A stretch of DNA of 32,610 nucleotides from UMGS902 sp045538895. GTDB lineage: Bacteria; Bacillota; Clostridia; Oscillospirales; CAG-272. Both the position numbers and the translations under genes were made by a program. Shown here piece by piece: positions 7,615 to 15,704 of this stretch; position 1 is the stretch's first letter; each line of letters begins with the position of its first letter. The notes below the pieces were generated by a model. The model worked only from the letters and a program-made list of their open reading frames with translations, did not search any database and was not told the origin of the DNA. The stretch covers positions 1-32,610 of the forward strand of contig JAZQEH010000010.1 of assembly GCA_045538895.1 (NCBI GenBank), read 5' to 3'.

Positions 7615-9390
7615 TTATTTAAGTAATATTCTGATTACAGCCATTACGTCCGTAATGTCAACGGTAAGGCTTCCGTCAAGGTCACATGCCGCAACATCGG
7701 TTCCGTCTACCTCGGAAACAGACTGTTTGATAATACGGATAACGTCCTTAAGAGAAATGCCGCCATCTGCGTTCGCATCGCCGTAGGTAACAAGCTCTGT
7801 ATCGGAAACTGCATAATATCCACGCTCTGTGCTATCAGCAAATGTAATATCACCGTTTGCAACTGTAATATCCATTTCGGTGAGGTACACGCCGCCATCC
7901 ATGCGATATACGTGAACGTCATTTTCTGCAGCACCTACAGGAACACCGAGGGTTACCGTGCCGTTTTCAGAAGTGCCGTAAACGGTTGCAAGAACATTGT
8001 CGCCTGCACGAGCGGTAACATCGTCATGGCTTGCCGCTTCATTTTCATTTACAAAAGCGTTGAGGTGCCAGATGAGAGTCTTACCGTTTGTGGTTGTGCC
8101 GCTGGATGTGTTGGTAGCCGCACCGCCGAAAATATAAACGTCATTTCCGGAATTGAAAGCAGCATTCCAGATACAGTTCTGATTCTCTTCAAAAGAGAGA
8201 ACACCCTCAAGTCTTGTAAAGCCTACTGCCGCACCGTCAGCCTTGGGGCTCTTCGGGTTAATGGCAGTAAGAGTAGAGGTGTTTGTAACGGGAGCATCGG
8301 AAATTGCAGCAGCCATTACACGTGTGCTGCTTTCGTGAGCAGTACCGTAGCTGCCGGTATAACCTTCCTCGGTCTGGCAGGTAACGATAATTCTACCGTC
8401 GGGAAGTGTAGCGATAGACGGTGCCGCACAAAGATTACCTGCGGTAAGGTCAGTAGGACCGAAAACAGGAGTAGGGGTGGTCCAGGTTCTGCCGTCAACA
8501 GAACGGGAAATACCGACTACAAAAGTAGAATTTGTGTATGTCGGGAACAGGAAGTTATTAGTTGTATTAACCTTCATCCAGCTTGCAAAGTCCTGAACCT
8601 CAACAACCATTGCAAACGTGCCGTCGATAAGCTCGGTTACCATGGGCATACCGTCACGTGTGCTGATGCCGTTTTCGCCGCCACGATAAATAGCGACTTG
8701 GGGCTCAAGATTCCACGTTTTGCTTGAAACGTCGTATTCTACATAAGCAATTCTCTGCTGTGCGGTTTTATATACATTAAGGTCATCTGCATAGTAGCAA
8801 AGAACTGTGTCATCGTCAACCTGAACGAAGAAAGGTTCCCAGAAGCCGTTAGAGCCGGTAAGGCAAACGTCTTCAACAAGAACTACTTCATTATCAAATG
8901 TTTTACCGCCGTCGCTCGAAGACATAACACGGATAGAGGTATAGAAAGGATCTTCACCCGCAGTAAATCTTGACTCTGACGTACTTGAATGGAAACGGTA
9001 GCCGAGAAGCACTGTACCGTCACTCACAACGAACGGCTGAAGATTTGCACGGGTAATACTGGGAGAAGTAGTGTCACCGGAAGCTGCGGTTGTAAAGGTG
9101 TAAGTTTCACCGTCTTTGGTGATGGTAGCACTTGTAGAAGCATTTGCAACCGCACTTTTACTCTGCTTTACCCATGTTGCCCCTCTGTCGGTGCTGTGCA
9201 AATTAGCACCCGAACCTGTTGTAAGAATCAAAGTCCCGTCTTTGCGTTCTGCCATACGGGGGTATCCGCCGCCGTTTGTGCTGATAACATCATCCCAACG
9301 CATGGTTTCGGTATTTTCTGCCGCGAAAGCGGAAAAACTGAAGCAAGAAGCAAGCATAAGTACAGATAGAATCAACGAAAGTTTACGCAT
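7615..9390 (-). CDS. Secreted BNR/sialidase-fold glycoside hydrolase-like protein (GH93-like) with C-terminal dockerin
   Basis: 591 aa. Residues 1-23 are a signal peptide ending FSFSAFA. The bulk looks like a six-bladed sialidase-superfamily propeller: Asp-box motifs HSTDRGATW, SSDGGKTF and SVDGRTWT, the opening GGGYPRMAERKDGTLIL, the segment FWEPFFVQVDDDTVLCYYAD and RDGMPMVTELIDGTFAM. From memory the last three resemble GH93 exo-arabinanases more than GH33 sialidases, but no activity can be assigned. Residues about 536-591 are a type I-like dockerin: loop 1 DANADGGISLKD is canonical, loop 2 DLDGSLTVDITD is degenerate at positions 5 and 6. The dockerin implies docking to a cohesin protein encoded elsewhere. 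AGGAGG precedes the ATG by six bases, and the gene has its own promoter and terminator. Confidence 0.82.
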   Translation of the reverse strand: MRKLSLILSVLMLASCFSFSAFAAENTETMRWDDVISTNGGGYPRMAERKDGTLILTTGSGANLHSTDRGATWVKQSKSAVANASTSATITKDGETYTFTTAASGDTTSPSITRANLQPFVVSDGTVLLGYRFHSSTSESRFTAGEDPFYTSIRVMSSSDGGKTFDNEVVLVEDVCLTGSNGFWEPFFVQVDDDTVLCYYADDLNVYKTAQQRIAYVEYDVSSKTWNLEPQVAIYRGGENGISTRDGMPMVTELIDGTFAMVVEVQDFASWMKVNTTNNFLFPTYTNSTFVVGISRSVDGRTWTTPTPVFGPTDLTAGNLCAAPSIATLPDGRIIVTCQTEEGYTGSYGTAHESSTRVMAAAISDAPVTNTSTLTAINPKSPKADGAAVGFTRLEGVLSFEENQNCIWNAAFNSGNDVYIFGGAATNTSSGTTTNGKTLIWHLNAFVNENEAASHDDVTARAGDNVLATVYGTSENGTVTLGVPVGAAENDVHVYRMDGGVYLTEMDITVANGDITFADSTERGYYAVSDTELVTYGDANADGGISLKDVIRIIKQSVSEVDGTDVAACDLDGSLTVDITDVMAVIRILLK

Positions 9391-9427
9391 AGTTTCCTCC
9401 TGAAATAATTAAGAATATTCATAGAAT

Positions 9428-9455
9428 ATTATAGCATTGTGTGCAGTTTTTTCAA
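9428..9455 (-). promoter_or_regulatory. Promoter of the dockerin-protein gene
   Basis: Minus strand TTGAAA (9450-9455), 16-nt spacer, TATAAT (9428-9433) with a TGC extension before the -10; start codon about 38 nt further on. Confidence 0.7.
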
Positions 9456-9490
9456 GGTTAAAAAATAAAAAACTGTTTTTTTACACAAAA

Positions 9491-9528
9491 AAGTGAAGAT
9501 TTTGTTATTAATGACAAAATCTTCACTT
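9491..9528 (-). terminator. Rho-independent terminator of the AGCS symporter gene
   Basis: A 15-bp perfect stem AAGTGAAGATTTTGT / ACAAAATCTTCACTT with an 8-nt loop, followed on the minus strand by TTTTTTGTG. It starts 5 nt after the stop codon of the symporter. Confidence 0.88.
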
Positions 9529-9532
9529 GATT

Positions 9533-10942
9533 TTATTTCTTATTCAATTTGCGTTTGCTCTCATAACTCTTAAGCATTTCTCTTGCTTCGCCGAACATCG
9601 GGAAAAGTGCCATAGCATTGAAAATTGTCATAAGTGCAATACCGATATCACCGATTGTCCAGACAAGTGTGTAGGATGCAAGACCGCCGACAAAAAGCAT
9701 TACAAGTGCAAAAATCTTGAATACGGTCTGCGGAATCATTCTGTCGCCAAAGAGGTAGGATACGTTTGAACGGGCATAGAAAAGCACGCCGATAAACGTT
9801 GAAAATGCAAAAAGCCAAAGCGTGATTGCAATAAATATACCTCCGAATGTTCCGAGATGGTATACCATAACGTTATAAAGAAGAGTCATACCACTGAGTC
9901 CTGCAGTAATGTTTTCGGGTACCAGAAGCACGATAAATGCGGTGCAGCTACAGATAATAATGGTATCAATGTATACGCCGAGTGACTGTGTAAGACCGAT
10001 CTTTGCAGGATCATCGGTTTCGGCAGTAGCCGCTGCACAAGGTGCAGAGCCGGAGCCTGCTTCATTCGAGAAGAGTCCGCGCTGAACGCCCATCATAATT
10101 ACTGTACCGAGGGTACCTCCTGCGAACTCACGGAAACCGAGTGCTTCTGAAAAGATTCTGCCGAACACACCGGGTACATATGCCAAATTCTTAACAAGAA
10201 TAAAAACAGTAATAACGAAATAGCAAGCAGCCATAATGGGTACTATAATATCAAGCACCTTAACGGTTGCTTTCTTGCGAAGAACGATAACCGCAGACAG
10301 TGCAACAAGAACAACGATTGTATAAATAGGCTCAATCTTGAATGCATTGTAGAATGCCTCGGTTACGGAATTGCCTACAACCTGGCTGATACCACTCCAG
10401 CAAATGAGTCCGGAAACTGCGAAAAGAACAGCTATAATTGAATACTTAAGCTTTTTCTGTGCAACTCTTTCGGCAAGTGCATGTATATAATACGCAGGGC
10501 CGCCCTTATAGCCACCGTAAAGCGGATCTTCTCTCTTGTATTTCTGTGCAAGAACAGATTCAACAAAAGATGACGATGAGCCTACAAGTGCTGTAACCCA
10601 CATCCAGAATACTGCGCCTGCACCACCAAGCGAAATAGCTGCAACAACACCGGCAAGATTGCCCATGCCGACACGGGTCGCGGTTGAAACGATAAGTGCC
10701 TGCCAACCGGAGAGTGCCTGCTTGTCATTCTTCTTTTGCTTGCTGCCGACAACTCTTATCATTTCAGGCAAAAGACGTATCGGGAAAAACTTAAGTCCCA
10801 CAGTGAACCAAAGTCCCATAAAAATGAGCAAAATTACCAGCACCGAAAGTTCAAGTGTGGTATTGCCGACCGAAACGCTGAAAATCGGTCCGCTTAGTGC
10901 ATTGTAAATTGTGTTAATAATCTTCTCAAACATATCGTCCAT
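9533..10942 (-). CDS. Alanine or glycine:cation symporter (AGCS family)
   Basis: About 469 aa from the ATG at 10942 (MDDMFEKIINTIYNALSG); the in-frame ATG at 10933 is an equal alternative. The open frame continues to 11011, but a promoter -10 sits inside that extension, so the earlier start is unlikely. A multi-spanning inner-membrane transporter (about 10-11 hydrophobic segments) that imports small neutral amino acids with Na+ or H+. Family signatures: STATRVGMGNLAGVVAAISL near the N-terminal side and GLFSNEAGSGSAPCAAATAE in the middle, followed by GVYIDTIIICSCTAFIVLL. It is a single-gene unit with its own promoter and terminator. The exact substrate cannot be told from sequence. Confidence 0.93.
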   Translation of the reverse strand: MDDMFEKIINTIYNALSGPIFSVSVGNTTLELSVLVILLIFMGLWFTVGLKFFPIRLLPEMIRVVGSKQKKNDKQALSGWQALIVSTATRVGMGNLAGVVAAISLGGAGAVFWMWVTALVGSSSSFVESVLAQKYKREDPLYGGYKGGPAYYIHALAERVAQKKLKYSIIAVLFAVSGLICWSGISQVVGNSVTEAFYNAFKIEPIYTIVVLVALSAVIVLRKKATVKVLDIIVPIMAACYFVITVFILVKNLAYVPGVFGRIFSEALGFREFAGGTLGTVIMMGVQRGLFSNEAGSGSAPCAAATAETDDPAKIGLTQSLGVYIDTIIICSCTAFIVLLVPENITAGLSGMTLLYNVMVYHLGTFGGIFIAITLWLFAFSTFIGVLFYARSNVSYLFGDRMIPQTVFKIFALVMLFVGGLASYTLVWTIGDIGIALMTIFNAMALFPMFGEAREMLKSYESKRKLNKK

Positions 10943-10983
10943 TTCCCTTTTTATACTGTATTTGGGCAGGTATGCCATTGACC

Positions 10984-11011
10984 ATTGTATCATACTTTTT
11001 TCAAAAATCAA
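10984..11011 (-). promoter_or_regulatory. SigA-type promoter of the AGCS gene
   Basis: Minus strand TTGATT (11006-11011), 16-nt spacer, TACAAT (10984-10989). Transcription would start near 10977, inside the longest possible reading frame, which argues for translation from 10942 or 10933 (AAAGGGAA just upstream). Confidence 0.65.
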
Positions 11012-11155
11012 CCTTTTTCTGCTTTTTGTTTAGTTTATACTTTCCTTGGCATGGCAGTTAAAACACACAAAAAATGCCCTTTTCACTGCATTAATACATA
11101 AAAACAAACCGAAGATAAATTATTTTTAAAAATTGCAACATTTTATTCTATTTTA

Positions 11156-11164
11156 TGTTATAAT
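11156..11164 (+). promoter_or_regulatory. Extended -10 promoter of the glycogen operon
   Basis: TGTTATAAT, that is TGn followed by a perfect TATAAT (11159-11164). No good -35 is seen at 17 nt; the TGn extension may compensate. It lies 32 nt before the first gene of the operon. Confidence 0.6.
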
Positions 11165-11196
11165 AGATATGTTAATATAATATTAAGGAGAAAAAC

Positions 11197-11652
11197 ATGG
11201 CACAGGACTATAAGATAATCAATATCTACATCGACAAGAACAAGGCCTTGTACGGTGCTCCTTTCGGCCCTTCGGAGAAGTACGGCAAGCGCCCGATTGA
11301 CAGGCTGTTTTTGCTGATGCCAGGATATTCGGATGAAATGCTTTGCGACTTTGTTAACCGACTCTTCGACAAATGCGACAGTGAGGATGCAAGAGATGAC
11401 ATGCCGCCGAGCATACAGACCTATCTAAAGGCTCGCTCTTACAATGAAGCAATCAAAAATCTCGGTTTGCTTGTCGGTTTTTACGCAGAGGGAGAAGGAT
11501 TTGCTTTTACCCCAACCGAAAACGTTGCTAAAAAAGGCTTTGTAATGCTTGAAAACAAGGTTTTTGAGCTTCGTCCAAACTGCACAAGGAAAGAAATGGC
11601 AAATACTTTAACCAAAGCGCTTAAATCCGTTCATATCGGACAGGTTGAATAA
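11197..11652 (+). CDS. Protein of unknown function, first gene of the glycogen operon
   Basis: 151 aa, not recognised. AAGGAG stands seven bases before the ATG, so translation looks real, and codon use matches the neighbours. It has no signal peptide, membrane segment or Cys-rich motif, so a soluble cytoplasmic protein is expected. Two parts can be seen: residues 1-75 (IINIYIDKNKALYGAPFGPS, then DRLFLLMPGYSDEMLCDFVN) and residues 80-151 (SYNEAIKNLGLLVGFYAEGEGF ending in a basic, helical tail KEMANTLTKALKSV). No terminator lies in the 56 nt before glgC, so it is very likely co-transcribed with glgC-glgD-glgA. Position suggests a role tied to ADP-glucose or glycogen synthesis, but that is inference only. 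Confidence 0.72.
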   Translation: MAQDYKIINIYIDKNKALYGAPFGPSEKYGKRPIDRLFLLMPGYSDEMLCDFVNRLFDKCDSEDARDDMPPSIQTYLKARSYNEAIKNLGLLVGFYAEGEGFAFTPTENVAKKGFVMLENKVFELRPNCTRKEMANTLTKALKSVHIGQVE

Positions 11653-11708
11653 TTTCGGCACCATATTCAAAAAAATATTATTATATAAAAAACGTGGAGG
11701 TAAGGATT

Positions 11709-12896
11709 ATGAATCAGAAGAGAAAAGAATGTGTCGCCATGCTGCTTGCTGGCGGTCAAGGCTCTCGCTTGTACGCACTAACCAAATCCACCGCAAAGCC
11801 GGCGGTAACCTTTGGCGGTAAGTACCGCATTATAGACTTTCCCCTTTCAAACTGCATAAATTCAGGCATTGATACTGTCGGCGTGCTTACGCAGTATCAG
11901 CCCCTTGTACTCAACGACTACGTAGGTAACGGTCTGCCCTGGGATCTCGACCGTACATACGGCGGTGTAAAGATTCTTCCCCCTTATCAGGGACAGAAAA
12001 AGGCTGACTGGTACAAAGGTACTGCAAACGCAATTTACCAGAACCTCGCCTTTATCAATCAGTTTGACCCTGAATATGTTATCATCCTTTCGGGCGACCA
12101 CATCTACCGTATGGACTATGATGCTATGCTCCGCTATCACAAGAAGAAGGATGCGACCTGCACTATAGCCGTGCTCGAAGTACCGATTGAAGAAGCAAGC
12201 CGCTTCGGTATTCTGACAACTCATGACGACGGTCAGATCTACAAGTTTACCGAAAAGCCCAAAGAACCCGACTCAACCAAGGCTTCAATGGGTATTTACA
12301 TCTTCAACAAAAAAGCTCTTGAGCAGTATCTTATTGCCGATGAAGCAGACGAGAATTCATCCAACGACTTCGGTAAAAACATCATCCCCAACATGCTCGC
12401 TGCGGGTGAAAGAATGTTTGCATTCCCGTTTGAGGGATATTGGAAAGATGTTGGAACCATTGACAGCCTCTGGCAGGCAAACATGGACCTCCTCGGCGAC
12501 AATCCGGAATTTTCAATGAACGATGAGTCCGACGGAAAGATCTACTCACGTTCTTCTGTAAGTCCTCCGCAGTTTGTAGGCAAGGGTGCAATGATTCTCA
12601 ACTCCATCATCACCGACGGTTGTAAGATTCACGGCACCGTTATCAACTCTGTTCTTTCAAGCGGTGTTACTGTTGAGGCAGGTGCTATTGTAAAGGACAG
12701 CGTTATCATGTCCGATACCTACATCGGTAAAGACGCAACAGTTGACTACTCCATCCTTGATGAAAACATCACCATCGGTGAAGGCGCTCACGTTGGCGAA
12801 TCCAAAGAAACTGCAAAGGGCATCGCCGTTATCGGCAATGGCATTAAGGTTGCAGCAGGCGAAACCGTTGAAGCCGGTGCCATGATTCAAGAATAA
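11709..12896 (+). CDS. glgC: Glucose-1-phosphate adenylyltransferase, catalytic subunit
   Basis: 395 aa. It makes ADP-glucose from ATP and glucose-1-phosphate, the committed step of bacterial glycogen synthesis. An in-frame GTG at 11694 exists, but it is part of the GTGGAGG ribosome binding site; the ATG at 11709 is the proper start (MNQKRKECVAMLLAGGQG). Catalytic motifs are intact: LAGGQGSRLYALTK, KPAVTFGGKYRIIDFPLSN, VIILSGDHIYRMDYDAML with the catalytic Asp, KFTEKP and GYWKDVGTIDSLWQANMDL. The C-terminal third is a left-handed beta-helix of hexapeptide type (INSVLSSGVTVEAGAIVKDS). It is followed after 13 nt by glgD, with which it should form a mixed tetramer as described for Geobacillus. 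Confidence 0.96.
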   Translation: MNQKRKECVAMLLAGGQGSRLYALTKSTAKPAVTFGGKYRIIDFPLSNCINSGIDTVGVLTQYQPLVLNDYVGNGLPWDLDRTYGGVKILPPYQGQKKADWYKGTANAIYQNLAFINQFDPEYVIILSGDHIYRMDYDAMLRYHKKKDATCTIAVLEVPIEEASRFGILTTHDDGQIYKFTEKPKEPDSTKASMGIYIFNKKALEQYLIADEADENSSNDFGKNIIPNMLAAGERMFAFPFEGYWKDVGTIDSLWQANMDLLGDNPEFSMNDESDGKIYSRSSVSPPQFVGKGAMILNSIITDGCKIHGTVINSVLSSGVTVEAGAIVKDSVIMSDTYIGKDATVDYSILDENITIGEGAHVGESKETAKGIAVIGNGIKVAAGETVEAGAMIQE

Positions 12897-12909
12897 GGAG
12901 GAAACAACG

Positions 12910-14043
12910 ATGAATGCTATTGGATTGATTTTTTCTAACATACATGACTACGTAGTACCCGAGCTTACACGCCGCCGTGCTATCGCCTCCATTCCCTTCG
13001 GCGGCAGATATCGCATGATCGACTTTGAGCTTTCCAACATGGTTAACTCCGACATAACCAAGGTTGGCGTTATCACCAACTACAACTACCAATCGCTTAT
13101 GGACCATATCGGCACCGGTAAGGACTGGGACCTCGCACGCCGTAGCGGCGGTATCAAGCTGCTCCCTCCCTTTATCACGGCATACGACGCCTCCAAGAGT
13201 GAATCGCTTCACACTGCACGTCTTGAACTTCTCAAAGGTGCGCTCAACTTTATCGAGCGTTCAAAAGAAGAATACGTTGTCATGACCGACTGTGACCGTG
13301 TCTGCACCATCGACTATCAGAAGCTTTTAGACCGCCACATTGAGTCACGTGCCGACATCACCATTGTTACTCACCGTAAAAAGGTTTGCGACGACGGTAT
13401 CGGCAAGGAAATTCTCATCGATGCAGATATGCTCGGCAAAATCGAAGATATTTCGGAGCATACCGCAGCAGATGACGGATATCACAACGTTTCAATGAAT
13501 ATTTTTGTAATGAAGCGTCTGTATCTGCTCAACATCATCCGTGATGCAATGGCGCACGGCTACAAGAGCTTTTACCACGATATCATTGCAAAGAATATCA
13601 TGCATTCCGAATACTACATTTACAATTTCGACGGTTATACGGCTACGGTTAATTCGCTTGCTTCGTTCTTTGAAGCGAATATGGATTTGCTTAAAGCGGA
13701 AGTCCGTGCAGAACTTTTTGAAACTCCCTATCATCCCGTTTACACAAAGGTACGCAGCTCTGCTCCTACAAAATACCGTGCAGGCGCTATGGTATCAAAC
13801 TCACTTATCGCTGACGGTTGCGTAATCGAGGGTACTGTTGAAAACTCCATTATTTTCCGTGGCGTTACGGTAGCACGAGGAACCGTTATCAAAAACTCCA
13901 TCGTTATGCAGGACTCTATAATCGGAAAAGACGTTGTTCTCAACTGCGTTATCGCTGACAAGAACACCGTTATCCGTGACGGCAGAAAACTCTCCGGACA
14001 CGAAACTCTTCCTTTCTTCATTGATAAAGGAGTTATTATATGA
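12910..14043 (+). CDS. glgD: Glucose-1-phosphate adenylyltransferase, GlgD (regulatory) subunit
   Basis: 377 aa, homologous to GlgC but without the nucleotide-binding GGxGxRL signature: the N-terminus reads MNAIGLIFSNIHDYVVPELT and goes straight to ASIPFGGRYRMIDFELSN. The catalytic SGDHxYxMDY of GlgC is replaced by MTDCDRVCTIDYQKLLDRH. This is the pattern of Firmicutes GlgD, thought to be poorly active alone and to raise GlgC activity in the heteromer. The hexapeptide beta-helix at the C-terminus is kept (NSIIFRGVTVARGTVIKNS). AAGGAGG lies 7 nt before the ATG, and the gene overlaps glgA by ATGA, so the three genes are translationally linked. Confidence 0.95.
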   Translation: MNAIGLIFSNIHDYVVPELTRRRAIASIPFGGRYRMIDFELSNMVNSDITKVGVITNYNYQSLMDHIGTGKDWDLARRSGGIKLLPPFITAYDASKSESLHTARLELLKGALNFIERSKEEYVVMTDCDRVCTIDYQKLLDRHIESRADITIVTHRKKVCDDGIGKEILIDADMLGKIEDISEHTAADDGYHNVSMNIFVMKRLYLLNIIRDAMAHGYKSFYHDIIAKNIMHSEYYIYNFDGYTATVNSLASFFEANMDLLKAEVRAELFETPYHPVYTKVRSSAPTKYRAGAMVSNSLIADGCVIEGTVENSIIFRGVTVARGTVIKNSIVMQDSIIGKDVVLNCVIADKNTVIRDGRKLSGHETLPFFIDKGVII

Positions 14044-15482
14044 GAAAAATACTTTTTGTAGGTGCTGAAGCACTTCCGTTTGCTGCCACGGGCGGTCTTG
14101 GCGACGTAATGGGTTCACTCCCCTGTGAGATTCAGAAAGCAGGCGGCGAGAACGTTGACGTTCGTGTTATTATGCCTCTTTACAAGGCAGTTTCCGACGA
14201 TTACCGCTCACAGATGGAAACCGTATATGAAAGTACGGTTTATCTCAGCTGGCGTCAGCTTTACGTTGGCATACGCAAGCTTGAATACAAGGGCGTAACT
14301 TATTATTTCGTTGACAACGAGCAATACTTTGGCAGGGACGGCAAGCTTTACGGTCACTATGATGATGCAGAACGCTATGCTTATTTCTGCGAGGCGGTGT
14401 TAAGTTGTCTTCCCTATATCGACTTTGTTCCCGACGTGCTTCACGCACATGACTGGCAGGCAGCCCTTGCCGTTATCTACCTCAAGGTAAAATACCGCCA
14501 CGATTGGCGATATGACCGTGTAAGAAGTGTATTTACAATCCATAATATAGAGTATCAGGGCAAATATGACCCCTATATTCTCGGAAATACATTCGGTCTT
14601 GGCAACGAGCATCTCGGTCTTATGTGCTATGATGGCTGCATTAACCTTATGAAAGCAGCTATTGAGGCTTGCGACCTTGTTTCTACCGTAAGCCCGAAGT
14701 ATGCTACCGAAATTATGGATCCCACGTATGCTCACGGTCTGCACTATCAGCTTATCAAGGAGCATCTGAAGGTGCGTGGTATTCTCAACGGTATCGACTA
14801 TGATTTGTACAATCCCGAAACAGACCCTGTGATTGCATCCAACTTTACATCAAAGGCACTATCAAAGAAGACTGCAAACAAAAAAGCACTTCAGAAAGAA
14901 CTCGGTCTTCCCGTTCGTGACGATGTTCCAATGGTTGCTCTTATATCCCGTCTTGTTTCCCACAAGGGACTTGACCTGTTCACACCGATTGCCGACCGCT
15001 TGCTTGAAGATGACATTCAGCTTGTAGTTCTCGGCATGGGTGACGAGGTATACGAGGACTTTATGAAATCTCTTGAGGAGCGTCACCCCGACAAGATGCG
15101 TGCGCTCATCCTCTACAACCGTGACACCTCAAAGAAGATTTACGCAGCCTGCGACATCTTCCTCATGCCCTCCAAGAGCGAGCCTTGCGGACTTTCGCAG
15201 ATGATTGCTTCAAGATATGGTGCTATTCCCGTTGTCCGTGAAACCGGCGGTCTTTATGACTCGATAAAGCCTTATTATGAAGAAGGTGATGAAATCTTCG
15301 GCAATGGCTTTACCTTTGCAAACTACTATTTCGGCGAGCTTGAAGAACGCACAAATGCGGCTATTGAGCTTTGGCGTGACAAGGCAAAACGCAAGAAGCT
15401 TGTAGCCAAGATTATGAAAACCGACTTCTCCTGGGGTGCATCCGCAGAGAAGTATTTGCAAATGTACGACGAACTGTTCTAA
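14040..15482 (+). CDS. glgA: Glycogen synthase (ADP-glucose, GT5)
   Basis: 480 aa, usual length for bacterial GlgA. It transfers glucose from ADP-glucose to the non-reducing end of alpha-1,4-glucan in the cytoplasm. GT5 features: FVGAEALPFAATGGLGDVMG at the N-terminus, DVLHAHDWQAALAVIYLK, FTIHNIEYQGKY, VSTVSPKYATEI, GILNGIDYDLYNP, and SKSEPCGLSQMIASRYGAIP with the catalytic-region Glu, followed by VRETGGLYDSI. The N-terminal motif, KxGGL in the classic enzymes, reads ATGGL here, so the ADP-glucose-contacting Lys is missing. The start overlaps the glgD stop (ATGA) and a ribosome binding site (AAAGGAG) lies in the end of glgD. A hairpin terminator follows the gene. Confidence 0.94.
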   Translation: MRKILFVGAEALPFAATGGLGDVMGSLPCEIQKAGGENVDVRVIMPLYKAVSDDYRSQMETVYESTVYLSWRQLYVGIRKLEYKGVTYYFVDNEQYFGRDGKLYGHYDDAERYAYFCEAVLSCLPYIDFVPDVLHAHDWQAALAVIYLKVKYRHDWRYDRVRSVFTIHNIEYQGKYDPYILGNTFGLGNEHLGLMCYDGCINLMKAAIEACDLVSTVSPKYATEIMDPTYAHGLHYQLIKEHLKVRGILNGIDYDLYNPETDPVIASNFTSKALSKKTANKKALQKELGLPVRDDVPMVALISRLVSHKGLDLFTPIADRLLEDDIQLVVLGMGDEVYEDFMKSLEERHPDKMRALILYNRDTSKKIYAACDIFLMPSKSEPCGLSQMIASRYGAIPVVRETGGLYDSIKPYYEEGDEIFGNGFTFANYYFGELEERTNAAIELWRDKAKRKKLVAKIMKTDFSWGASAEKYLQMYDELF

Positions 15483-15495
15483 AAAACGGATACAG

Positions 15496-15530
15496 TGCGG
15501 TGTAAGCATAAAACGCTTACACCGCATTTG
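15496..15530 (+). terminator. Terminator-like hairpin after glgA
   Basis: TGCGGTGTAAGC / GCTTACACCGCA, 12-bp perfect stem with a 7-nt loop, beginning 13 nt after the glgA stop. The following T-run is short (TTTG), so termination may be partial. Confidence 0.65.
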
Positions 15531-15585
15531 TAGCCGATAAATCCGAGTACGTTTTTAGTAAAACCGTGTTGGGATTTGTCGGCTA
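15531..15585. repeat. Long nested hairpin in the glgA-glgP spacer
   Basis: A 14-bp outer stem TAGCCGATAAATCC / GGATTTGTCGGCTA (one G-T pair) encloses an inner stem ACGTTTT / AAAACCGT with one bulged C and a TAGT loop. It immediately follows the glgA terminator and ends 15 nt before the glgP -35. No T-run follows. It could be a second part of the transcript end, a protein-binding site or a small repeat element. Confidence 0.5.
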
Positions 15586-15600
15586 ACTTGGGATTTTGTC

Positions 15601-15628
15601 TTGACAACTAAATATATTCTGTTAAAAT
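15601..15628 (+). promoter_or_regulatory. SigA-type promoter of glgP
   Basis: TTGACA (15601-15606, perfect -35), 16-nt spacer, TAAAAT (15623-15628). It lies 77 nt before the glgP start, giving glgP and the genes behind it transcription independent of glgCDA. Confidence 0.72.
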
Positions 15629-15637
15629 AGATATATT

Positions 15638-15655
15638 ATGTTAAAAATCTAACAT
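15638..15655. promoter_or_regulatory. Possible operator or 5' UTR hairpin upstream of glgP
   Basis: ATGTTA-N6-TAACAT, a perfect 6-bp dyad whose first half covers the expected transcription start of the glgP promoter. Its position fits a repressor site, but short AT-rich dyads arise easily by chance. Confidence 0.3.
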
Positions 15656-15704
15656 GACAAATTCTTTTTTCCGCATATATAAATCTTAAGGAGTATACCA
15701 AGAA

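Noticed and set aside
7912..8727. A 271-codon plus-strand frame inside the dockerin-protein gene.
   Set aside because: Antisense to a gene with signal peptide, Asp-boxes and dockerin; no start signal.
10943..11011. A 23-residue N-terminal extension of the AGCS symporter.
   Set aside because: A promoter -10 and -35 lie within it, so it would not be part of the main transcript.
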